This document shows, one piece after another, positions 1-9,400 of a DNA stretch of 10,084 nt (positions are counted from its first letter, which is position 1; every line of letters begins with the position of its first letter). The notes under the pieces are model-generated. The model did no database searches. It had not been told where the DNA came from and worked only from the letters and a program-made list of their open reading frames with translations. The translations under genes and the position numbers were made by a program. Origin of the DNA: Baffinella frigidus (lineage: Eukaryota; Cryptophyceae; Cryptomonadales; Baffinellaceae); NCBI GenBank assembly GCA_026770585.1, contig MU647333.1, positions 117,335 through 127,418 of the forward strand, in the 5' to 3' direction.

Positions 1-51
<51 letters not shown>

Positions 52-177
52 ATATGTATATATATATATCTATATATATCTATCTATCTATCTATATCTA
101 TATCTATCTATCTATCTATCTATATATATATATATATATATATAGATAGATATATATAGATATATATAGATAGATAA
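1..177. repeat. TATC / TA microsatellite
   Basis: A TATC run passes through TA-rich sequence into TAGA-type repeats. The TATC and GATA parts are inverted relative to each other and could fold. Confidence 0.95.
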
Positions 178-180
178 GTT

Positions 181-217
181 TCCATCCGCGATCGCGAGAG
201 GGTAGGTGGCCGCCGAC
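181..217 (-). pseudogene. Exon 14 version A (partial copy)
   Basis: After an AG (CCCAAAG|G) the sequence reads SAATYPLAIADG and runs into the TATC microsatellite. Against version B, the first nine codons differ at four bases, all silent third positions. After that the two diverge. It has an acceptor but no donor. Confidence 0.6.
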
Positions 218-357
218 CTTTGGGTTTAGGGTTTAGAGAGAAAAGTGTGTTTATTCCGGATCGAAACCACCCTTCAATTGATCCGTAACTAATTCAATGA
301 GGCGCCGTAGCTAATTCAATTAGGCGCGCTATGCAATTTACTTAGGCCCTAACTAAT
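218..357. other. Sequence between the two exon 14 versions
   Basis: It contains a short telomere-like piece and AT-rich sequence with repeated AATTCAAT. The part at 335-356 is, inverted, nearly the same as 5565-5588 inside the 5493-5651 element, so a related element may have inserted here and cut version B. The limits are unclear. Confidence 0.45.
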
Positions 358-427
358 CCCCTGTGTGCGGGTGGAGGCGCAGGCAATCTTCCCGCCCGTG
401 ATCGCCAGGGGGTAAGTTGCCGCCGAC
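358..427 (-). CDS. Exon 14 candidate: EPSPS SAATYPLAITGGK (version B)
   Basis: Acceptor CACCAG|G joins in phase 2 to exon 13 and gives VEADA-SAATYPLAITGGK, then IACASTRTQG. This matches the EPSPS stretch DASSATYPLA...ITGG....S.QGD. Compared with the AROM pattern it lacks about three residues between PLA and ITG. It breaks off near the position of Asp in QGD, where an AT-rich sequence also found at 5565-5588 begins. No convincing donor is seen. It may be a real exon, an exon cut by an insertion, or an acceptor-side copy of an exon lying below base 1. Confidence 0.55.
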
Positions 428-3400
428 CTGGTGTAATAAAACACACGCTATTCATTGCTATGTCCACGGTATCAATTATCATGTCCGCAAAAACACGCGT
501 TCAGATGGGCGCTTACGCGTCAGCTGGTGTTTAGAAGGGCGCTTACGCGTCAGCTAGGGTCTAGATGGGCGCTTACGCGTCAGCCTCGACCTCGAAAACG
601 CCCGGGTTGACGTATCCCGAGTTCGGGATGACGTAGCTGTTCGCCTTCGGCTTTGTCACGTTCACCTGGTTTGAAGGTTAGGGGTTAGGGGTTCGGGGTT
701 GGGGTTCAGGGTTTGGGGTTTGGGGTTTGGGGTTTGGGTTTGGGGTTTGGGGTTTTGGGGTTTGGGGTTTGGGAGTTTAGGGTTTAGGGTTTAGGGTTTA
801 GGGTTTAGGGTTTAGGGTTTAGGGTTTAGGGTTTAGGGTTTAGGGTTTAGGGTTTAGGGTTTAGGGATTAGGGGTCAGAGTTTAGGGCTTCGGGCTTCGG
901 GTTCAGGGTTCAGGGTCTAGGGTTTAGGGTTTAGGGTTCAGGGTTTAGGTTTCAGGGTTCAAGGTTGAGGGTTCAGGGTTGAGGGGTTAGGGTTTAGGGG
1001 TTAGGGCTCAGGGGTTAGGGTTGAGGGGGGTGGGGTTCAGGGTTGAGGGGTTAGGGTTTAAGGTTTAGGGTTTAGGGTTTAGAGGTTAGGGTTGAGGGTT
1101 GAAACCCCAAAGGACTTCATCATGCCGATCGTCATGTCAATGTACGGCTCCGAAATCGCCTGCTTTCGGGTTTCCGTTTCGGGTCGCGGGGTTGATGTTT
1201 AGGGTCAAGGCTTAGGGTTTAGAGTTTAGGGTTATGGCTTAGGTTGCAGGGTTCGGGGTGTAGGGTGTAGGGTGTAGGGTGTAGGGTGTATGATGTAGGG
1301 TTTAGGGCTCAGGGTTTAGGGTTTAGGGTTGAGTTTAGGGGCCGGACATCGGGCGAGGATTCAAATCCAAGGTTCAGGGTCTAGGGTGACCTTATCCTCG
1401 ACGAGCTGGAGGGTGGCGGGGCCAGGGTTTAGGGTTTCTTCAGGCTCATAGACTATTGTATCACTCAACTCAAGGCCAAAAGGCCTGATTTAGGACCTGT
1501 ATCGAGAGTAATAATAAAGAAGAAGTTTAGGGTCGAGGAGCCAGAAATCAGGCGGCTGGGCACGACATCGCCCGGATTCGGTTTCCAAACCCTACCACAC
1601 AGCGGACTTCGAAGGGATTTCGAATAACCCTTCAGCGACATGACCTACGACCCTACGGTAGGCTATCCGTAGGGGCATAGGGGGGGTTCCTACGGATAAG
1701 GTCACGGAAAGGTGGCCCGATCTGTGCCGAAAATTCCTCCGTAGTCTGCTGTGTGGGGAGGCAGGGCGGGGATGTGACCTTGTCCTCGACGAGCTTGAGG
1801 GTGACTAGGCTTAGGGTTCTAGGTGCAGGGTTCAGGGTTCAGGGTTCAGGGTTCAGGTTTTAGGGTCTAGGGTTCTGGGTTACAGGGTTCAGGGTTCAGG
1901 GTTCTGGGTTTAGGGTTTAGGGTTCAGGGTTCAGGGTTTAGGGTTCTGGGCGCAGGGTTGAGGGTTGAGGGTTGAGGGTTGAGGGTTTAAGGTTCGGGTG
2001 TGGGACCTTGTCCTCGACGAGCTGGAGGGTGACGGGGCCTTGCGCGAGCGGCGCCGCGAGGAGCACCCCCGACACGAACTGGCTCGAGATCTGCAAGCGG
2101 TTGCAGGTTTCGGGTTCAGCCAAATCACGTTTCCGAGGCGGGCCTGTTCCTTGAGGCTCACAGACTATTGTATCACTCAACTCAAGGCTCAAGGGCCTCA
2201 TCTAGGACCTGTATCGAGAATAATAAAGAAGAAGAAGAAAAGGGCTCAGGCAATGCCGATAACCCCGGGGTGGTTGATAACCCCGGGGTGGTTTCTCAGC
2301 GGGAGTGGCTCCACTTGGACCAGTGAGCACCACCGACACCAACTCCCTCGAGATCTGCGCCCGGCTTCGGGGTCTGCGTTTCGGGTTCAGGCTTTGGGGT
2401 TTGTGATTTGGAGTTTGGGTTTTGGGTTTGGGTTTCAGGGTTCAGGGTTTTGAGTCTGGGGTTTGGGGTGTGTGTTACGCACAACTAGGGGGGTGGATTT
2501 AGGGTACATGCGACCGGACATGCTGACATAGTCACGGTCCCGCCCGGGAGGCCGATTTGCTTGAATATTACTTAATATTACTATTGAAGATCGGGAGGCC
2601 GTTCGCCAGGACGCGGATCGGGGTACGATCTCACACGCAAACACTTATAACTTATCAACAGGATTCAATGAAATTTACTACCCAGAACGCTCTTTAATAG
2701 TAATATTAAAGCAAACGTGTAGTAATTTTGACTGAAATCCAGTTTAGGAATTATAAGTGTTGCCATGTGAGATCGGGGCACGATCTCGCAGCTCTACCTT
2801 ACACAAAACACGGAACGCTTTCCTCCCTGCCGGGAACAGCTCCACTTCAACAAAACGACTCAAAATCTGTGGAAGTAGGAACCTCGGCGGACATAGTCAT
2901 CGAAAACTCCTCACACGTTGTGGGAATAACGCCACTTAAGACTATTGTTTCTCGAAAGTTGTGGGGCTCGTAACCTGGGCAGACATAGTCATGGTCCCGC
3001 CCGGGAGGCCGTTCGCCAGCACGCGGATTGGGGGGCAGCCCTCCCCTGCGTTTCGGGTTTCGGGTTTCGGGTTTGGTGTTTGGTGTTTGGTGTTTGGGGT
3101 TTAGGGTTCGGATCTTAGGGTGTAGGGTTTAGGGTTTAGGGTTTAGAGTTTAGGGTTTAGGGGGGTTGAAACCAGGACAGTGTGGGGATTAGGACGTATG
3201 GTTGACCTGCAAAGATCCGGGTCAGCTTGGATGCCGAGAAGGGGGGGGGGCGGGATCGGGTTTGGAGTTTAGGGTTGTAGGGTGTGTGGTTGACCTGCGA
3301 GGTACTCGATGGTGCACCCGTGCGCGCGCAGCGCATCCACCTAGTGTTAGGGTTTAGGGTTTAGTGTTCAGGGATCGGACCAAGGTGGCAGCGCTCCCGC

Positions 3401-6400
3401 GATAGAGCCCTATCAACCCCTCAGTGCTCATCACCTGGCCATAGACATGCACCGTGACCTTACGTTAACGGAGGTTCCACTTTTGCTTTGAGACGTTCCA
3501 CTCTCGACGTTTGTCTCGGTGCGCAGCGCTCTTGGTAACACCCGGCAACAGGTTCAATTCTGCTGATACCGGACAAGCAACCAGGATCGCTAGCGCGCCG
3601 GGAAAGTCATTTTGGAAAGTCAATCCCGGAGCGCGTGTTTGCGCGCGGTACAGTTGCCCTAGGTGAGGGGCGAGAGTGCCCGGGGACATGTGTCGGGCGG
3701 CTGGGGAAGCGATAACGGTGGGGGCGGGCGGAGACCATGTCCTTGAGGGGGCGCTGCTGCATGCGCTTGTTGCCCGTGACCACCAGCGACCCGCCCTCCT
3801 CCTTGAGGACCGTCGCGACCCCCGTCAGGAACCGCGCCGACGTCCCCGAGTTGCCCTGCGTGAAGGTGAAGGCGTTAGCTTTTAGGGGTCCCACTCCGGC
3901 GCATTAGGAAGAGGAGTTTAGGAGACCGAATCGAGGATGAGTTAGGAGTGGGAGTTTAGGAGACCGGATCGAGGCCGACGTCCCCGAGTTGCCCTGCTTA
4001 GGAGTCAGAGTTTACCTCTTGTCTCTGAGGCGGGCCCGTTTCTTCAGGCTCATAGATTTTTTTATCACTCAACTCAAAGCTCAAGGGCCTCATGTAGGAC
4101 CTGTATCAAGAGTAATGAAGAAGAAGAAGAAGTTTAGAAAACCGAATCGAGGAAGCAGCTTGAACCGTTTCCCGTCTGGGCTCTTGGAAATCGGAATGGC
4201 TAAAAAGACAACGTGCGATCCCAAACTCGAAAATCGAAATTTGGTCCACTTCGAGGGATCGGAACTGCGCCGACGTCCCCGAGTTGCCCTGCGTCACGGT
4301 CATGCTATTAGCTTTTAGGGGTTCGAGGTTAGGGGTTAGGGCTTGGGGTTTGGGGCTTGGAGTTTCGAGTTTCGGGTGTAGGGTTTCTAGTTTAGGGTTG
4401 AGGGTTGAGGGTTTAGGGTTTAGGGTTTAGGGTTCAGGGGTAAGGGCTCAGGGTTTCGGGTTTAGGGGTCGGGGTTCCGGGTTTATAGTTTATGATTAAG
4501 AGTTTAGGGTTTAGGGTTTAGGGTTTAGGGTTTAGGATCTAGGGTTTAGGATTTAGGGTTTAGGGTTTAGGGTTTAGGTACCAGGTAGAGGTCTGCCGCG
4601 GGGATGCGCAGCTTGCCGTTCGCGCCCGTAACCTGTATAGGGTTTATTATTTATTTATTATTATTTATTTATTATCAATTATGGTTCCGGGTTCCGGGTT
4701 TCGGGTTTCGGGTTCGGGTTTCGGGTTTGGGGTTGAAGGTTGAAGGTTCAGGGTTTCGGGTTTCGGGTTTCAAGTTTCGGATTTCAGGGTTTCGGGATTA
4801 GGGGGTTGAGTCTGTGGTTTGGGGCGCGTGGGTGAGGGTCGAGGGTCGAGGGTCGAGTGTGTCGGGGTACCCGGTGCACGGCGCGGGATTTCATATGGAA
4901 ACACTTATAATCTATAAACTGGATTCAATGAGATTTACTACACAGAACAACCTTTACCAGTAATATCAAAGCAAACGTGTAGTAATTTTGATTGAAACCC
5001 AGTTTGTAAATTATCAGTGTTTCCATATAAGATGAGGGGTTTCTCAGGACCTTAGGGCCTGGCCGCTCGAAGGGGATAGGGCTAAGGATTTTCTCAGGGC
5101 CTTAGGTGATAAAGTTAGGGGGGGTACCCGCAGCACGGCGCCGCCCCCCTCCCACTCGAAAGCCGCCTCCCCCGAGGGGTGCAGGAGGCACAAGGCCTCC
5201 ATGCACCGCTGCGTGTCGTCCGAGTGCAGCAGCCCTGAAATGTACATAGGGTTTAGCCAGAGCGCAGCAGCCCTGCCGGGGGCCTTTGCTTAAAATCTAA
5301 ACGTTGCTGCGTAAACCCTCGTCCAGAGAATTTTGTGTGGGGATGGTTCACGTTGCGCACGGAAGTCCGTCCGGTAAAGCGACCAGCCCCGTACAAATCC
5401 TGGACGCGAGCGTAACACCAACATTTAGGATCAGGCCGCGACTCCCCCGAGGGGTGCAGGTGGCACAATGCCTCCATGCACCCCTGCGTGTCTAATCCGG
5501 GGACATATTTAATTTAAAAGAAAATCGACCCCTATGTGTTCTGTTCATAGGAGTTAGACGACGGTTAATTAGGGCCCTAAGTAAATTTAATTAGGGCCAT
5601 AATCCGGTTTGATAGGCCATTTTTGTTTAAATTAAACACGACCCCGGATGATGTCGTCCGAGTGCAGCAGCCCTGGTGGTCACGTCCCTAGTCACACTGA
5701 AAAAAACTTTTCTTTTTCTCTCCCTCTCTCTCTCTCTCTCTCTCTTTTAAAGCAATAATTAATTTGATATATACACATAAAATATATATTATATATTATC
5801 AGCCTCCCTGCACCCCTGCGTGCCGTCCGAGTGCAACAGCCCTGGTGTTTTGTGTGTGGGGTTCGAGACTGAGTTGCAGCCCGCAACACTCGACCGGTCA
5901 CCTCAAAACGAGCACACCGCAAGGTGAATGCCCCGTTGTTTTTGTACCCAACTTTCGATGTGAAAACAGTCAAGCCAGCCCGGCAGACAGGGGTAGATCG
6001 AGGGGGGGGGGGGCTGAATTTGGGGTTTAGGGTTTAGGGAGGGTACCCTGGATGCGGCACTGGCCGGTGCCCATGACAGCGAGCGGCAGCACTCGAAACC
6101 CTGAACCCTAACACCCAAACCCCAACGGGCAACTACTTGAGTCCTGCTCTAGCGGAGCCGATTGGAAGGAAGGGGAAGGGCACCCTGGATTCAAGGTTAA
6201 GGATTTGGGGTTTGAGTTTGAGAAGGGTACCCTGGGTGCGGCATTCGCCGGTGCCCATGACCGCGAGCGGGAGCACGCGGTTCAAGACAGAGCCAGGAAC
6301 ACTCTCAAACCTAAGCCCTAAACCTAAACCCGGGAAACCAGCTTCTGGTCTCCTCGTTTTCGGTATAAATCCGTCAACTTAATGGTGTGAAAAAAGTCAA

Positions 6401-9400
6401 GTGAACCCGACTCGGGCAGAGCTGGAGGGATGTTGCCCTGGATTTAGGATTGAGGATTTGGGATGTATGGTACCCTGGATGCGGCACTCGCCGGTGCCCA
6501 TGACCGCGAGCGGGAGCACGCGGTTCGAGACCGACTTCGAGCCCGGAACCTGCGGTGGGGTTTGGGGTTTGGGGTTTGGGGTTTGGGGTTTGGGGTTTGG
6601 GGGTTAGGGTTTGGGGTTTGGGGATTGAGGTTTGGGGTTTGGTGTTTGGTGTTTGGTGTTTGGTGTTTAGTGTTTGGTGTTTAGTGTTTAGTGTTTAGTG
6701 TTTAGTGTTTGGGGTTCAGGGTTTGGGGCTTGGGGTTTGGAGTTGTCGGGTTGTCGGGTTGTCGGGATCCCGGTACAAATCTGAAGGAAATGCTCCAATT
6801 CCAAGGGGTTCTGGTACAAATCAAAACAAATAAACAAAAGAGCTCTTTTATTGATTCAGTTTGATTTTGTCCCATGACCATGCATGGCTGGAGGAAGAGG
6901 GCAGGACCAGTGCCTCGACCCAGACAGTGCCTCTGCCACACAGCGGACTTCCAAGGGATTTTGATGAACCCCTAAGCGACAACACCTAGGACCCTACGGT
7001 ATGCAACCCGTAGGGCCATAGGGGGGTTCCTACGGATGAGATAACGGAAAAGTGGCCCGATTTGAGCCGAAAATCCCTTCGTAGCCCTCTGAGCGGCCAG
7101 CTGAGAACGGGCGTGATGTTGACTCAACGCAAAGTTGACGATGCTGGTACTACACAGTCAACTTTTGGAATGGTTTGATGGCTAGAGGAGGGCAGCACCC
7201 GGACAGTGCCGGAGAGCGGCTGGGAACGGGAGTGATGCCGTCCATTCGTAAAAGTTGACAATGCTGGTACTAAACTGTCAACTTTCAGAATGGTTTGGTT
7301 GCATGGCAGCTGACCCGGACCGTGCCGCTGAGCGGCCCGGACGGGACGGGCGCGACGTTGGCCGAGCACACCATCCCCCGTACAATTTTGTATGAAAGGC
7401 TCCAATTCCAAGGGTTCCTGGTACAAAATAAAAGATAATAATAAAAGAGCAAAAGGTGATTTAAATTAATCACGTTTCCACATATGGGATCTGGAGAGGG
7501 GCGGACCCGGACAGTGCCGGAGAGGGGCCCGGACGGGACGGGGGTGATGTTCGGCGAGCACACCATCTTCACTAGCGCCGCGCTCACCTGTTCAGCAGCA
7601 ACTCGATTTACCTCTTTTCCGCTGCACAGTTGACGGATTTGTACGGGGAACCCAGCATGTCGTCTTAAGATAAGGCGGTCAAGGCAAGTGGCGTGGTGTT
7701 GGGCGAGCACACCGTCTTCACTAGGGCCGCGCTCACCTGCTTGTAGGGTTTAGGGGTTGGGGTGAAAGGTCTAGGAGGAGCCCACCTCGGTCAACGCTTC
7801 TCTTTTTCTTCTTTATTACTCTCGATACAGGTACTGGATAGGCCCTTTGGCCTTGAGTTGAGTGATACAATAGTCTGTGAGCCTTGAGGAATCAGCCCGC
7901 CTCGGTCAACGCTCACCTGTTGAGGAGCAACTCGATTTAGCGTGTTGACATCTAGCTTTGTCTCAGTCTATTTGGTCTCACAAATTTGGCGAGACCAGGC
8001 TCTAGCCCCCCTGGCTGACTACAACTTAAGAGTAGTCAGCCAGGGGGGGCTAAAACCACCTGCCCTGACAGCCGGACCAAATCGCGATTTCCAAACTTTT
8101 CTGCAAAATACTCCCTTGAAACAGGTCTTTTGTACCGAAATTGACATTTTGAGTGATTAAATCCCCTTTTCAGCTCGCCGGATTCCGACGCGGTGAGATA
8201 CAAATCCGGGTACCCAGAAAAGACGATTTGGTCCGGGTCCAAGGGTAGGCGGAAACCTACCAAAACCTACCAAAATCTACATAATCCATTAGGTGACGGG
8301 TCGAAAGCGAGGAGGCCTTGGCCTCGTTCGTAGCAGTGGCCGATCCGGTCGACCAGCACGCACTTCAGCATCCCGACTATTCACAAGTTGACAAGCTGGG
8401 TTCGCGGTACAAGTCCGTCAACTTTGGAGCGGAAATGAGCCCGGGGGAAGCAAAGTGGTGAGCCCAAATAGACTGAGACAGCGCTAGAGGGCTTTGCGAA
8501 CCGATGAAGCCTTGGGCTCGTACCAGTGACCGGGCCCGCCTCGGAAGACCTAGGTCTAGGTCGGGCCCGCCTCGAGATCAATGACGCAACTTTCTCTTAG
8601 AGCGGAAGTCTGAGACGGGTTGGGCAAGGTACCGAGGAGGCCTTGGGCTCGTAGCAGTGGCCGATCCGGTCGATCAGCACGCACTTCAGCATCCCTCCCG
8701 TGTTCTTCTTGTCCCCCTGTTAGGGGTTGGGGTTCGGGGTTTAGGGTTTAGGGTTCAGGGTTTAGGGTTTAGGGGTTGGGGGTTGGGGGTTCAGGATTCA
8801 GGGTGTAGGGTTTGAGGTTTGGGGTTTGGGGTTAGGGGGTTAGGGTTGTCTGTAAAGCGTGGAGTGTAAAGCGTGAGAGCCCCGGGAGAGCTAAGATTTC
8901 CACGCCAGAGGATCGAAACATCCACTTTTGACATCTTCCAAGGGAAAGACCTTGAATTCTGAAGTCAACCACGTCAGATCTTACGTGGATAAGGCGTCGG
9001 TTTCCCTCGATCATTCTGGCGTGGTTAGGGTGTGGGGCGTACCATCATCTTCTTCATGATGGCGTCGATGCGGAGGTGGGGGGGGATCTTGGTCGGCAGC
9101 TTGTACGCCTCGATACACCGCACCACCCGCCCTGTGGGGTTTAGGGTTTAGGGTTCAGGGTTTAGGGTTTAGGGTTCAGGAATGAAGGTTTAAGGTTTAT
9201 GGTTCGGGGTCCAGGCGTGTACGCCTCGATGCACCGCACCACCCGCCCTGCGTCAGGGGTTTGTGGTTTGTGGTTTGTGGTTTGTGGTTTGTGGTTTGTG
9301 GTTTGTGGTTTGTAGTTTGTGGTTTGTGGTTCAAGTTTTAGGGATTGGGGGCTGGAGTTTAGTGTTCAAGGTTTAGGTTTAGTTAATCGTTGATGGATTA

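Larger units (their letters stand above)
7129..7374. repeat. Tandem duplication, about 116-119 bp unit, exon 4 edge plus intron 4 start
   Basis: The segments 7129-7240 and 7248-7374 repeat each other. Each has an exon 4 donor side and then intron sequence with AGTTGAC...TGCTGGTACTA...GTCAACTT. The short arms AAGTTGAC and GTCAACTT can form a hairpin in each unit. This shows directly that exon edge and intron were duplicated together. Confidence 0.8.
7952..8487. mobile_element. 536-bp segment bounded by 30-bp inverted repeats
   Basis: CTAGCTTTGTCTCAGTCTAT (7952-7971) and its continuation to 7981 recur inverted at 8458-8487 with three or so mismatches. The segment contains a perfect-arm hairpin (8003-8052) and the frameshifted exon 3 copy (8308-8374). 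It may be a non-autonomous DNA element that carries a host exon fragment; no transposase is visible. Confidence 0.6.

Noticed and set aside
501-590. CRISPR array
   Set aside because: There are three adjoining 30-bp units with no spacers, in eukaryotic intron sequence.
577-665. Exon 13 read at first as an MSP (VAP-type) domain fragment because of YVIPNSG..NPG
   Set aside because: Its place between SEPYIDMT and ATYPLA exons, the correct phases and the following VEADA motif fit EPSPS much better.
676-1100. A true chromosome end (telomere)
   Set aside because: The arrays are interstitial, mixed with exons throughout, and vary from block to block.
1365-1380. Possible tRNA B-box (GATTCAAATCC)
   Set aside because: No matching A-box, acceptor stem or cloverleaf could be built around it.
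1998-2453. 151-codon plus-strand open frame, the longest in the window
   Set aside because: It runs antisense through exon 11, the SINE-like copy 2 and telomere-like repeats, and has no family motif. The opposite strand encodes the EPSPS SSQ segment.
3607-3894. 95-codon minus-strand frame as a complete small protein starting at Met
   Set aside because: Only the 40 codons between the AG and GT sites match EPSPS. The sequence before GNSGT and after LKDM has no similarity and belongs to introns.
5764-6030. Plus- and minus-strand frames of about 90 codons around the TC/TA microsatellite
   Set aside because: They are composed of microsatellite, exon 6 copy in the wrong frame and unassigned intron; no motif or plausible codon use.
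6463-6684. Frame giving a repeated GLGFGVW-type peptide
   Set aside because: It is the translation of TTTGGGG repeats, after the antisense of exon 5. Low-complexity repeat, not a protein.
7285-7710. 141-codon minus-strand open frame as one gene
   Set aside because: It joins exon 4 and its in-frame copy through repeat R and intron sequence. The SGTVR motif appears twice in it, which no EPSPS has. Splicing explains it better.
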